A DNA stretch of 64,000 nucleotides from Rhinopomastus cyanomelas (GCA_013400115.1 VXBP01002286.1:315657-379656); one strand, 5' to 3'; shown: positions 10,964 to 23,356, numbered from the stretch's first letter. The notes: generated by a model from the letters alone, not told the origin. Translations and numbers: made by a program.

Positions 10964-12689
10964 GAGTTGGTTAAATGATCAGGCATATGCAACATCCATA
11001 TAAAGCACTGCTGCTGACAGATCACTATTTGTTGTAACTATAAACCTCATAGATTTAGTAGAGATTTACAGCATCAACTTCCATTCTCTCAACTCATCTT
11101 TCAGTCCATGAAACAATGACTTTCATTGTTAACAACATACAGTAGCACTAGTGACAACAGATCAGTCCCTGGGAGGGAATGATGTTTTGCACTCACTAAG
11201 TCAGGAAATCCAGCTCTTCAGGGGTAAAGCAAGAGCTCAATAAGGTCAGAGAAACTACATAACAGGCAATCTGATCAAAGCTTGAGGAATGAATCCAGAA
11301 GCAAATAAGCAGGCAATGCATAAGAGAGTTGAAAAAAAAAGAAGGAAAAGAAGAAAAGTCCTTGCACATTGAGAAAACTTCCCTGAAAGGACCTGTATTT
11401 TCTTTCAAGATTTTCTTTCCTGATGGACAGAATATTCTCTCCCCCAGGGCTGCACTACTCTGGTCATTTTCTTCTCTACTCTGGCATTTTCACTTTTTTC
11501 TCACAGGCTCCATCCATATTTAAATTATTTAATACAAAAAATGTAACAGCTAATGCTGCCTACCAATCCCCAGTACTCTGATATGAGGTGTTCCACAAAG
11601 ATTTTGTGGAAAATTTACCACAAGGGAACCTAAGGTTTCATTGTGGAAAACACCAACACAATCACTGATTTCTGACTAAATTTTCCCAAGAATATCACAC
11701 TACATAACTGAAGTACGGCAAAATTAAAATTCTTCTTTAAGGTCATACATGAACATGTCAGGGCTGTGAAGCAAAGCAGTGAACCTTGAATTCTAATATA
11801 CAGGAACCGTATTTCCTAAAATATTTTATCCCTTATTTTCTGCAATATTTTAGTTAGACATTGTTTATTAATTACTAAGTTACTTTATTAATTACTAATT
11901 TACTTACATACACAAAGTTTTTCATACACAAAGAGACTTCATCATTTAAAAATGCTGTATCTTGAGATATCATTATTTGTGTCATTACAGGGCAAACATA
12001 TCAAAAACACTAACTTTACCTTATCAGCATAGTAACATCAGTATTTTGTAAAATCCAAAAGATAATTCCAAAAGCAATGAATTTATAATACAGTCAAAAT
12101 ACTATACTGAAATACGTGATGGGAGGAAAAGTAAAGCAAATAAAATTAACACCAAGAACTCACTCACAACAGGCTTCTTAGAAAAGACACATATGTGGAC
12201 CATTTTAATTCTTTGACTTTTAGAATAACAATGAAAAATTTTCTCATAAATATAAACATTTTGAAGAGAACTTTCAATCACAGCATAAGAATTGTGCTTC
12301 TTAATTAAACAATCTTGCACATAAACATTTGTATTTGTTAAGAGATGAGACTTTAATAGATCTATTGCCTAACATGCTTCTGGAAGACCTTAGTCAAATA
12401 CTATGAAGAGTAGATTAGACACTGCTGCAGAGCATGAAACTTGATTTTTATTTTAAATAATATTTTTGAAGAGGAAAGAACTGTAATTTTAATTATTTGA
12501 TTTAAACTTATCAAACAGTAATACCCTAACAAGCACTCACACTGCATCATACTTCATATATTGTTAGGTAGTGTCTGAAGAGGTGGTAGCACTGAATCAT
12601 GCACATACCAGCAAAAAAACCTAATCAATTTCACTGTTCATGAGAATATATTACCAGTACAGAAGTCACTGCATACTACATTACTCTGT

Positions 12690-13418
12690 GAACTATAGGC
12701 TGGGAATGGAGTTCTTAGAGGGTTCTCAGGTGGAGAGAGACTTGGAGGTACTGGTGGACAGTAAACTTAATATGAGCCAGCAGTGTGCCCAGGTGGCCAA
12801 GAGGGCCAATGGCATCCTGGCCTGCATCAAGAATGGTGTGGCCTGCAGGTCAAGGGAGGTTATCCTTCCCCTGTATTCGGCACTGGTTAGACCGCACTTG
12901 GAGTACCGTATTCAGTTCTGGGCCCCTCAGCTTAAGAGGGATGTTGAGGTGCTGGAACGGGTCCAGAGAAGGCCAACTTAAATGGTAAAGGGGCTGGAAG
13001 ATAAGCCCTACGAGGAGAGGCTGAGGGAGCTGCGTTTGTTTAGCCTGGAAAAGAGGAGGCTCAGGGGCGACCTTATCGTTGTCTATAACTATCTGAAAGG
13101 TGGTTGTAGTCAGGCAGGGGTCGGTCTTTTCTCCCTGGCCACTGGAGACAGGACAAGAGGTCATAGTCTTAAGCTCCATCAGGGGAGGTTTAGACTTGAC
13201 ATTAGGAAAAGATTTTTCACTGAAAGAGTGATCTGGTTTTGGAATGGGCTCCCCACAGAAGTGGTTGAGTCACCGTCCCTGGAAGTATTCAAGGTTAGGC
13301 TGGATGAGGTGCTGAGTGGCATTATCTAGATGTTAGTTTTACTTGGTTTATTTGGATTTAGGTTGGACTGGATGATCTTTAAGGTCTTTTCCAACCTTAT
13401 CATTACTGTGATACTGTG
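12690..13418 (+). mobile_element. CR1 LINE 3' fragment, GATACTGTG-tailed subfamily
   Basis: The copy starts in the ORF2 C-terminal part (GMEFLEGSQVERDLEVLVD) and runs through LYSALVRPHLEY and GDRTRGHSLKLHQGRF to a stop at about 13327. It then has the 3' UTR with GGTTGGACTGGATGATCTTT and a tail of TACTGTGATACTGTG. A stop codon and a frame change near 12980 break the frame. The closest relative in the window is the copy at 59091-59960. Confidence 0.92.
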
Positions 13419-14508
13419 CTTTTGCCGAAGTCCAGTAAGTCCAAAAAGACAAATCCAGTAGTCTTAGAGAAATATTCATGGCTGCACTTTTAACTTACTG
13501 AAGTATTGACATAAAAGAATTGTAAAAATGAGTTGAGTTTTGTTTTGTTTATAAAAGTCACATATTCATACGTATGAAAGAGAAAAGTGCATCAAATGTA
13601 AGGCTTGGTTTTCATTATGGCTCTAATTTGCAGATTTTCCATATCACTCAAGTGCACTTATCAAGACATGGTTTATGGTGGCTCTTTTCTATATGCGTTT
13701 CTCAAGAACCAAACCGAGATAATTGTAAAAGTATAAATAGAAGCTTCTATATCTCTTTATCTATAGCTAACCATATTTCAGTCTTTAGAGAAAAATATGA
13801 CCTATAGTCAAACAAGTCAATGATACAATTCATAGCTGATGTTCATGATTTTTAAATCCTGCTGCTTTGTCTTTAGCATTCCTTGCTGTAAACCTTCAAA
13901 CATACTTTATCATTAGCATTCACACTGCTCAGATATTTAGACAGTATTTTTGCTGTTTGAATCAGGTTCTGTCTTACTATAGATCAGAACTCTAACAGCA
14001 AATAAAATTGAACATGCCTTTGATGAATTATTTCACCCATATGGCCCTTTAGCTAAGATCTATTTTGAGAGCAGAAGTCACATCATTTAACTTCAGCTAT
14101 TTAAAAGATTCAGCCCAAATGTAGTTTTTCTAGAAATCAGTAAAGAACTTAAGATAAAAAGGAATAATCAGCTACTGGTGTCTGTCTCCAAATACGGAGA
14201 ATCAGGATAATAAACACAGTTTAAACATTCCTTCATGCTTAGCTGAAGAAAGCAGAAGGACTCGAGAATCCTTACACCTTGGGCATGAAAGACAGAGTCT
14301 GGATTCTTGAAATGCATGTCCCCTGCATTTCAGGGATGCAGTTCAGGCGCTGAGGAATCAGGCCATCCTGACAGCGTTGAGCTGGAGAAGCTACGCCGAA
14401 GAATTGAAGAATTCACCAGTGTGCAAACAGTTTGGGTCTCGCTGCACCGCAGATGGGGGTGATATATGAGTAATAGAGAGGGTGGTGGTACTCGTCTCGA
14501 CTGAAATG

Positions 14509-14872
14509 CTAGAGTGGCCTAGCAATGACTTCTGCCATCTCCCTTAGTACACGTGGGTGCATCCCATCTGGGCCCATGGATTTGTGTCCATCCAGTTTGC
14601 TCAACTTATCCCTAACCCAGTCCTCATCAACCAAGAGAAGCTCCTCTCTTGCCTCAACTTCCTCTGGAGTCACAGCAGTCTGGGGCTTCATATCAAGACA
14701 ACCCCCAGAAGTATAGACAGAGGCAAAGAAAGTGTTGAGTATCTCTGCCTTCTCTGCATCCTATGTCTCCAGGGCACTCACATCATCCAGCAGGGGTCTA
14801 GGTGATCCTGCTGTGTTGGGGGATTGGACTAGACGCTGTTTCAAGATCCCTTCTATTCTCTAATGTTCTGTG
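14509..14872. mobile_element. Rearranged CR1: inverted upstream part joined to a plus-strand 3' tip
   Basis: Positions 14509 to about 14798 read on the minus strand as the ORF2 region around WVRDKLSKLDGHKSMGPDGM. From about 14799 the sequence is the plus-strand CR1 3' end (TCTAGGTGATCCTGCTGTG, then GGACTAGACG and TTCTGTGATC). The arrangement is that of a 5' inversion formed during target-primed reverse transcription. Two independent insertions side by side are the alternative. Confidence 0.75.
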
Positions 14873-15476
14873 ATCACCCAATGGACATTTTGGTATTATA
14901 GCAGCATTATAAAAAGCGTAATTCATGTTTTTCATATTTTCACCATTGATTATTTAATAGTGCAGGCCTTCTAAGTTTTGGGTCTTTTTGTCAAATTATA
15001 TTCGGCTTTGATGGCTAGAAACCCAGTATACCATTTACTGGGGAATAAAAAAGAAACATCATATGTTCATGGACAAAATTGTCATAGTTCCTATTCTGGG
15101 AAGAGCCCAGAACCCCACTCAACAGAACAAAGGTCACCTATAAAAATTTGCATGTTTAGCTTATTTTGTGCTCCAAAATACTTACATTATCTAAGAGATG
15201 TAAAAATTATAATAAATAACGATGGAGACCCCACTTTACAACAGTATATATGTACCACAAGTGCATATTTTACTACAAAGAGGAATTACAGTAAGAGTTC
15301 AGAAAGTGCAACAAAAGCTAACTGCCAACATTAAGCTATCATATGACAAACCTGACTACAGTACTGTAACTTTATAGTAAAAAACAGTAAACTCTTATGA
15401 AGCAAGGCTAGAGTCAGAACAGTATGGACACAGACTATTTCTGCACACTATTGAAAATCAAAGTGGAATGACTTAC

Positions 15477-15518
15477 CACTTCTTCATGGGTAGCATTTTC
15501 TACATTTATACCATTAAC
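15477..15518 (-). CDS. SNTG2: SNTG2 coding exon: PDZ VNG loop and start of helix B
   Basis: This 42-bp exon, the smallest here, has 14 codons in phase 0 and reads VNGINVENATHEEV. It has a TTTTTAG acceptor and a GTAAGT donor. The His of THEEV sits at the first position of PDZ helix B, the residue that contacts Ser/Thr at position -2 of class I ligands. The intron between this exon and the preceding one is 101 bp. Confidence 0.92.
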
Positions 15519-15619
15519 CTAAAAACAGACATGATAGGGAGAAAATTATTTGCATGTGTATGTCAGTTAATGAAGTGAACATACAGGCAAGTCTGTGGAA
15601 AAAGTGAATGTTTACTAAC
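15519..15619 (-). other. SNTG2 mini-intron (101 bp)
   Basis: GT..AG intron between two small PDZ exons; near the lower size range of vertebrate introns. Confidence 0.9.
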
Positions 15620-15663
15620 CTGTATTATTGCATCTCCTATAAATAACATTCCTGTTTGGTCAG
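15620..15663 (-). CDS. SNTG2: SNTG2 coding exon: PDZ middle (GMLFIGDAI)
   Basis: This 44-bp exon completes an Ala codon split across the intron and then reads DQTGMLFIGDAIIQ. The L-x-x-GD-x-I/L-x-x-VNG pattern is a PDZ hallmark: the exon ends just before VNG, which starts the next exon. The acceptor is CCCACAG and the donor GTTAGT. It is too short to be found by ORF length and is recognised only by frame continuity and motif. Confidence 0.92.
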
Positions 15664-15748
15664 CTGTGGGATCACAGAAGGAGTACATTTTAATTAAAAG
15701 TAGTATTGAAAAATACTGTTAGATTCTTTTCCAGCAATTGTTTTAGCA

Positions 15749-16070
15749 TATTTGAGGGGTGGGTGTTGGAAGGATGGAGCTGGACTATTCTCAGTGTCAT
15801 GTAGTGATAGGACGAGGGGCAATGGTTGTAAGCTGGAACATAGAAGGTTCCACATAAATATCAGAAGGAACTTCTTCCCAGTGAGGGTGACGGAACACTG
15901 GAACGGGCTGCCCCGGGTGGCTGGGGAGTCTCCATCAATGGAGATGCTCAAGGCTCGCCTGGATGTGTTCCTGTGTGACTTGGTCTAGGTGATCCTGCTG
16001 TGTCAGGGGGATTGAACTAGATGATCTCTCGAAGTCCCTTCCAATCTGTAATGATTCTATGATTCTATGC
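15749..16070 (+). mobile_element. CR1 LINE 3' fragment
   Basis: Plus-strand copy starting at TTTGAGGGGTGGGTGTTGG, with an open frame reading GGCWKDGAGLFSVSCSDRTR to the CR1 stop at about 15986. It ends with the tip GAACTAGATGATCTCTCGAA and three ATTCTATG-type units. It is fairly well preserved, so comparatively young. It lies about 85 bp from the SNTG2 exon at 15620-15663. Confidence 0.92.
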
Positions 16071-16260
16071 TGTTTGTAACCTTCCTTTGAAAGTGATTTT
16101 GAAAATACTAACGACATAGCAATCAGTATTCATCCTGTAAAGGTAAAAGATTACCAGCAATTTTAAACAAATTAGAGAGTTACTCTCCATGCACAAAGAA
16201 CGAACTTAAAATGGAATACAAATATAATTTCTCAGTAATGAAGGATTTCATTATATTATG

Positions 16261-16498
16261 TGAGCTGGAACATAGGAGGTTCCACATCAACCTGAGAAGG
16301 AACTTCTTCACGGTGAGGGTGACGGAGCACTGGAACAGGCTGCCCAGGGGGGTTGTGGAGTCTCCCTCACTGGAGATATTCAAGACCCGCCTGGATGTGT
16401 TCCTGTGTGACTTGGTTTAGGTGATCCTGCTGTTGCAGGCGGATTGGACTAGATGATCTTTCGAGGTCCCTTCCGATCCGTAATGATTCTATGATTCA
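16261..16498 (+). mobile_element. CR1 LINE 3' fragment
   Basis: A second plus-strand copy only 190 bp after the previous one, truncated further at its 5' end (starts at the ELEHRRFHINLRR codons). The tip reads GGACTAGATGATCTTTCGAG, with ATTCTATGATTC at the end. Same subfamily, so either two insertions or a duplication with divergence. Confidence 0.92.
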
Positions 16499-17730
16499 CA
16501 CTTTTAATTATTCTTCCACAAAAGAGAAATGGGAATTTCTGGAACTACTTAGTAATTCCTTTTCCCTGAACAAGTTTACAGGGCTTGCTATAATCAAAGA
16601 GGTTGTGCCTAGAATGTAACATAAAGTTTGAGTTAGCTTTGCCCACAAGAATAAAAAAAATACATTATTTCCATCTGTAATTTGCATGTTTTCTGTTTTA
16701 CAATATTAATGGGAATTATGTAAGAATGACATTTTTGAAGTGTAGTCTCGAGCTTAAATTTTTTATGTTTTAGTGAAATTTAAGGATGTATTACTTCATT
16801 ACTTCATTGAAAGTAAGGCTGTAATCCTGCAAAGACTGATATGATTAAATAAGACATATTAGTCATATATGATTGCACATGATGAAGAATGCAATAAAAG
16901 TTAACAAATTCTCACAATGTTAAGTATTTTGAGAAATGAAAATACAGGTAAAAAAGAAAAAAACCCTGCATATAGTATTCTAACCATTTCTGTTTTATTT
17001 TCAGCATAAAATAGCTTTTGTTTTTAAATACTGTTTGTATTTCTAATAGATGCTTCATCCCTTCTGGTAGATAAAAGACAACAGTTCATTAGTAATGCTT
17101 TTGGCAGTACTTGGGTGATATTTCAGTATTTAAATACCATGCTACAAATCATATGGAAAGTCTTTACCCACCTCTTACAGTGCTTTTAAAATACAAACAT
17201 GCACATGATTTGTAATAGTTGGTATAGAAGAGACATTATGTACAGAAATGCAATGGAATTAAAAGAGTTCTAAAGCATTACAAAGCACTTTAAAGTAGTC
17301 TGTATTGGCTACATACATTGTTAGAGGTGCTGTGTGTTAGACTGGACATCTCATTGATAAACCTTCGCTCAGTGAAAAAGATGTGAACAATTTTTTCTTT
17401 GATGCTCATATTACGGCTAATAGGTTGCTTTAAGAACATGAATATGAGATAGAAGGAAGACAGTGTTGAAAATTCCAGTATAAAAGGATCAAGTCACAGG
17501 GTGTATGCCTTGCCCATTGTATGTAATTGACTCAGAACACAATGGAGACGTTTTCAGTACATTAGTGAGTCATAAACCAGAATAGTTAAATAGTCAAAAG
17601 TAATTTCTGTTGAGGCTCCTTATGCCCACAATATGTGAGTTTCATGGATTAAGATTCGGATAAATTAGACTCCTCTCCCAGAAGGAACACCTCATGGTGT
17701 TTTGTGAGGCCCTAAGCAGCCCATCCTAAG

Positions 17731-17751
17731 GCAGGAGTGATGCACTCCTGC
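17731..17751. repeat. Short perfect hairpin (9-bp stem, 3-base loop)
   Basis: GCAGGAGTG and its reverse complement CACTCCTGC are separated by ATG. It is intronic, with no T-run or other signal next to it; function unknown, probably none. Confidence 0.6.
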
Positions 17752-18095
17752 TACTACTACTAGCTGCAACAGACCACAATCAGTAGATGCAGACCCTGCC
17801 TACTAGTGGTGCAATGGTGCCTGTGAGCTTGAATGAATGCTTCAGGAGTACAACCCTAATAAACCAATCCCAGGATATTATTCTGCCTCTGTGTGGGTCA
17901 CAGCAGGACTCACATTACAACTCACTGCAGCTAGGCAAATTTGTTTTTCATGCTTCAACAAGTTCCACTCAGATGATCTGTGGACCAGAGATGTAATAAA
18001 TATTGCACACAAAGGCAGAACTCTGAGTTGGTTTTCTGAGGATCTATCTTCTTGTTGGCTTTTCTGGAAGGCCAAAGCAAGTGTTGCCATTGGGA

Positions 18096-18270
18096 ATCAT
18101 AGAATCATTAGGGGATTGGAAGTGACCTCAAAAGATCATCTAGTTCAATCCCCCTGCCACAGCAGGATCACCTAGACCAAGTCGCACAGGCACTTACCCA
18201 GGCAGATTTTAAACGTCTCCAGAGAAGGAGACTCCACAACCCCCCTGGGCAGCCTGTTCCAGTGCTCTGT
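18096..18270 (-). mobile_element. CR1 3' end fragment
   Basis: Minus-strand tip: AATCATAGAATCATTAGGGG, then GATCATCTAGTTCAATCCCC and AAACGTCTCCAGAGAAGGAG. It is truncated after about 175 bp. Confidence 0.88.
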
Positions 18271-18732
18271 TAGTAATGGCAAAATTTTAAAAAAATACAC
18301 AACAAAAGAAAGAGGGGTGGAAATAAGAGACATGAGTTTGGAAAGAATCTCTGTAAGAAGTGAAAACAGAAATGTAGGGCTGGTAAGAAATTTTCTTTCT
18401 TGAGCCAGAAAATGTTTGGGCGAAAGAGCATGTAATGAAGATTTTCAGGCAGGTCTTCCTGAATGTCAGATAAATGGTAAATTTAACTTTTTTGCTGAAA
18501 CTACTACTTACTAGTAGCGTAGCAAGTACAGGATCTAAGGACTTAAAAAGGTTATAGATTTAAATTCAACACAAAGATGTGTGAGCATCTATAGAAAGGA
18601 TTAAGGATACTGTGAGGATGGAAGAATGAGGCACATGTATGTTTTAATTCTCAGTTTAAAGAACATGTAATTCTTAAAAAACCCAATGTATACTATAGTG
18701 CCATATAAATAATTGTCATAAAGATAAGTTAC

Positions 18733-18790
18733 CTGCTTGTTCTTTAAATATTCTTGATATGACAACAGGCACTTTGTGCTCAGCACCACC
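18733..18790 (-). CDS. SNTG2: SNTG2 coding exon: PDZ beta strands 2-3
   Basis: This 58-bp exon enters in phase 0 and leaves in phase 1 (donor GTAACT, acceptor TTTACAG). It reads GGAEHKVPVVISRIFKEQA plus the first base of the next codon. The sequence continues directly from GLGLSIK of the previous exon, giving the IKGG..VPVVIS pattern of syntrophin PDZ domains. From memory the human protein has S and N at the A and K positions. Confidence 0.93.
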
Positions 18791-18888
18791 CTGTAAAGAA
18801 AAAGGATATTAATAGCGAGACATAAATTAAGACCAAAGTGAAGTAGTCATATTGAAAATCAAAGGAAGAATCAAGAAGTTATCCATAC
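18791..18888 (-). other. SNTG2 mini-intron (98 bp)
   Basis: GT..AG intron (GTATGG..TTTACAG) separating the carboxylate-loop exon from the beta 2-3 exon of the PDZ domain. Confidence 0.9.
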
Positions 18889-18945
18889 CTTTATGCTTAA
18901 GCCCAAGCCACCAACTGACTGTCTATGAAGGGTAACAGTTCTGTG
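18889..18945 (-). CDS. SNTG2: SNTG2 coding exon: start of PDZ domain (carboxylate-binding loop)
   Basis: This 57-bp exon (19 codons, phase 0 on both sides) reads HRTVTLHRQ then SVGGLGLSIK. GLGL is the PDZ carboxylate-binding loop (GLGF class), preceded by the first beta strand. The donor is GTATGG and the acceptor is TTTTTTAAAG, a weak acceptor in which AAAG replaces the usual YAG. It is separated from the next exon by an intron of only 98 bp. Confidence 0.93.
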
Positions 18946-21900
18946 CTTTAAAAAATTGTAGAAAAAAACCAAATGTAGGTGAAAACACAATACTTGAACA
19001 AGTATTTTTTTTTACTTACAAAAACTATAAGAATTCTCAAAGGTACCTTAGAATCTGAGTGCTTACTTTAAGGACTTTCTTAATTCTTTACCACAGAGAG
19101 CAGAACTTGTGTGTGAATTGCACAGGCATACTTTTAGTAGGTTTTTCTGTTGCTGAAGTTTGTTTCTTCCTAAACAGAACTTTTTACTGGCATTTGCTTT
19201 ATTTTGACAAAAGTTTTTCTATAAAGAGCTTTGAGAAATGCATTTTCATAGCTGATTAACCTTCTTTAATGCTACCATGCACACACATGATATTTATTCT
19301 AACTTTTCAACCACAAATACCAATCTTCTAACCCTTTGGACCTATATCCCCTTTTTTTCAGCAAAAATACATGCTGGGAAGTTCAGATGCAAATATAATT
19401 AGAATACATGTCAACCTTTAAATTGAATTATTCATTCCCAAGAGTAATTTTCTATTATATAAACCCTCTCTGCTTGTTTAATTAATGAATTTCTGCACAT
19501 ACACTTGCACCCTATAAACAAATTATTTAAATATATTTCATCATATAGGGATGACAGAATAAATATTTTTAGTTTCGATTGCTTTAGCATTATAAGAGAG
19601 AAAATACAAACAGATTACCTGAATGGATTTAGGAATTTTATAAAAAACACAAAAGAAGCTCTTATTTACTGGCAGCTTATACATTCAGCTATAACTAATG
19701 TGTATTTTAATATGCTTGATATATACAGTTTAAATGATAACACTTTTGAGCTACAAAATTGAGTTTGTAGCTCCATGAAGTAATAGGTATGCATAAATAT
19801 ATTGTAATATCTTGATATTTATATTTTCATAGTTGATTGAATTGCTTATTACAGAGCTTCAAATATTTTTATTAAAGGTAATTTTCAAACTAGGTATTAT
19901 CTAAACTTTTCCTATATAACAGCTTTTTTAATTAGATACATCTTTTAATTTAAAAATGTTTCTGTATTTTTTACAAAAGTTTCCAAAAAAATTACTTCTA
20001 AAGGTGAAAAATTGCAAAGTAAAAAGCCAGAAGCAGAGCATAACCAGCTGTCATAAGCAAGATCATTTACACACAATTATTTCATTTCTGTGACAACATA
20101 TCCATTGTTTTTATTATGACTAGCAATCACACAAGTGAAAACATCACTTTTTTCTATAGATAGATATTTGTTCTCAGCTTTGATTTTGAAAAACTGAACA
20201 GTGTACATTTCCAGAAGATTAGAAGAAAGTTAATACTGGGTCAATACTGAAATCATATAAATAGAGTTATGCATCTTCAATATATTATATTGAAAAGGCC
20301 TTTTCCAACCAGAGTGATTCTGTGATTTTATTCTCCACAGTGTGGTGATCATGTGTCTCACTCTCAGTACAACTTCACAAGAGTCCTTAAGGTCTACTCC
20401 ATTGAGTTGTTAACATGTTTATTTTGGGACAGGAGCTTTCTTCTGGCAAGTGGTATGATAAAACACAGGACTCAGGCTGTCCTCAGACTGGTGACACAGA
20501 TTGTGTAGATCCAGAATCACTAACAACATATACAGAACCTTGTCATAGCTTCAGGAGATTAATCAATATTGTACTAAAGGACATACTTATTTGTATATGC
20601 CTAGATTATCAACGTTCTGCTGCCTCTCTTCATAGTCTGAACATCTACCCTTAGCTAGACTATGTCCCATGTCTGAGGAACAGATTATTTTTCAGAGATA
20701 TTCACAGTGTCCTTTGCATTCCTCTGTTACAGGAATTTAACCCTCAAACCAGGACATGTATAAAAACAAATTCCTCCTTGTCTATCCTTTAACTGAAAAT
20801 GAATCATTTCTTGTCTTCTGTGAATATCAGTTTACTTTAATTCTGTTAAAGACAGTGATAAATATCTACATATTTTCAAATAATCATTTCTGTCAATACT
20901 TTAATGCTTCTGTGAGTGCACACTGATTCTGGCACATCCATACATTCTCCTTTTTCTTACAAATCTGACCACTACATACTATTACTCAAAGAAGATGTGC
21001 GTAGAACTCTTGGGTTTGCCAAGTCTGAAGTCCTGAAATACATTTTGTTGGAAAGATTTCATCTTTATTCACATAAACTTTAAATATATAAATATTAGAT
21101 ATAGTTATGTAAACATTAAAATTTAAAATATAATAGTATATAAAACTTCGTGAAATCTTATTTCTCACAAAGGTACCAGTGTACTAGAAAGATTTTTATT
21201 GCTGTTTAAAAAACACTTTGTCTAGTGAAGAATTTGAATTCTAAGAAGAAACAGTTGCTTTTGTAATTTTTCTTCTATACACCTTGAATACTTCTACAGA
21301 CCTTGAATTTCCCAAACCATGCTCTTCTCTCTCACTGCTCTATATCCAAGTTCAAAATAACAAGGACTAGTGAAATAGGCTAAAGTGCCTTTAAATTATA
21401 GAAAGCCAGCTCTACAGTTTCTCATTAAATGTGAAGCTTTCTGAGTGCTCAAAAGTAGCACCTAAATGAATGGTAGACAGCAAAATATGCATAAGAGATT
21501 TAGATGATGATAATGAGAGGTATTTTATAGTGAGAGCCTTTTATCCTTGGGAATAATGTTCTTTACTGAAAGTCCAGCCCACAACAGCAGCACTTATGAT
21601 TGATGTAGCATTCAGAACTGGAAAGGACTGTAGAGCTAACTACACACAGGTGAAAACCCTGTCTTCAGCATTCCTCAGGATTAACAAACCTCTCAGCAAA
21701 GGGAGGATGGATACGAATGTATCCCATGAATGCAGTTCTGCAAAGCTGGCTGAAGAACAATTACCATAGAACTTTAATTTTCCTTTTATCTTTCCACTCA
21801 CATATTCCATCTAAGAAGAAAAGTTACTCAAAAAAAAAAGTGGGTTTTTTCCACTCATACTTGACTACCAAAAGGTATTTCTATTTTTGCTGCACTTATA

Positions 21901-23356
21901 TAACATGAAGAAGCTTTATCCATTTCACATAATCCCTGCAGTCAGTCCTCTCCAAGCTTATCCACTCTGTAATCATTACTGGTCATGAAATACAACCAAG
22001 GACCTTTTTTTTGTATGCAGTGGCTGCTAGTTGCAGGGACTAGTCTTGTCCAGAATTTCTTTCAAACTCCAGCTTTTCAAGTATAATCAAAGCTAATCTT
22101 GTCCTGTCTTGAACTAAAAAATGTAGTTAGGGTAACTATAAAATGCAAAAGTAAAATGCATCAAAATCTTGATACAAACAGGAAAAGGCAGACCTGTTGG
22201 ATATTTTGGAGTGGTTTACTGTTTTTATTTTGGTTTTGAAGAGGGGAAGAGGGATTTGGGGTTTTGGGTGGATCTTTATTTTGGTTTTGAGCATTGTTTT
22301 TGTTTCTTTCTTTCTTGAGATTGAAGACTGATGGTTGATAAATAAATAGACAGTTTGATACATTTACTGAGATGCAGCCAGCCTGGGCAGACTCAATCAA
22401 GAATTAACGTGGGACTAGATAGGATAGAATTTTTCCTTTTCTGTGCTAGTTTATATACAAGACGTTTAAACATCAAGTCCAGAGCAATCATGCATACTTA
22501 TATACATGAACACCATCTATTGCAGTCATGTGGTATTTTACTATGAATTTTCCAAGCATTATTTGGGTACTACTTATCAACACTACTAGTAATGTCTGCA
22601 GTTAAAAGCTGGAGTTTTTAATGCATCTCAGTGAAATAGATATTGTAAGGAAGCTGATGATTTTTGACTGTGGCATATATATTTTATATCAGAAGAACAA
22701 CCAGACATGGGAAAGCCTTTCACTGCATTGAACTGCCTCTCAATAGTTGCCAAATGATGCAACCATGTTAGACGTTTTTCAGACTAAAGTGCTGTTCCAT
22801 AGACTTCTGCAGACAAGTTTTATATTTAATACATGACAATTCTAATTACTACATTTCCAAATATTTTTTTGGTAATATTAAACCACTTATATACACATAC
22901 ACTACGACAGGAATAAAACATGGTTTTATGATATACAGACAGTATCTCTCTAACACTCATATATGTATATGAGCCATCATAAGGCCATCTTCATGTTCTT
23001 GAGCAGACATCCTGTCAATAACTGACACTCGAAAACTCTGATGTAGTAGCTTACTCTTAAAATGCGTTTGATGGGGAATACTGGAAGTTTTTATTTCTTT
23101 TATTGATCTAAGAATATTTGGTGGAAGAATTCCATAATCTCAGTTTCTATAGACATTTTATCTCCTGTGAAATTTAAATGTCAGAATAAAGGGTATATGG
23201 ACACACGGCACTTGCCAAAAGACAACCAAGTGGTTTTATATGCAAAAAGGTAAGTATGTATTATATGTATCTCTCTTGCACTCCAATAGCATAAAATTGC
23301 TCTCTGCAGAAGATATTAAAGTGCAGTCAAAAGTACACAGATATAGAAGCACTTAC
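18946..23356. other. SNTG2 intron, 4.4 kb, nearly repeat-free
   Basis: I see no CR1 here beyond a possible scrap at 20290-20335 and no coding signal. The sequence is AT-rich, with homopolymer and T/G-rich stretches around 22200-22320. Absence of recognisable CR1 over 4.4 kb stands out against the rest of the window. Confidence 0.65.

Larger units (their letters stand above)
9793..15476. other. SNTG2 intron, 5.7 kb, with three CR1 copies
   Basis: The intron carries a CR1 tip at 10795, a longer CR1 at 12690 and a rearranged CR1 at 14509. The stretches 9800-10790, 10970-12680, 13430-14500 and 14880-15470 are AT-rich and contain nothing I can identify; ORFs in them are short and low-complexity. 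Confidence 0.7.
15664..18732. other. SNTG2 intron, 3.07 kb, with three CR1 copies
   Basis: This intron holds CR1 fragments at 15749, 16261 and 18096. Between them (16500-18090 and 18270-18730) the sequence is AT-rich with no recognised element, apart from a 9-bp-stem hairpin at 17731-17751. Confidence 0.7.

Noticed and set aside
20290..20335. Possible CR1 tip (AAGGCCTTTTCCAACC, GTGATTCTGTG)
   Set aside because: Too short and isolated to separate from chance, though orientation and wording fit.
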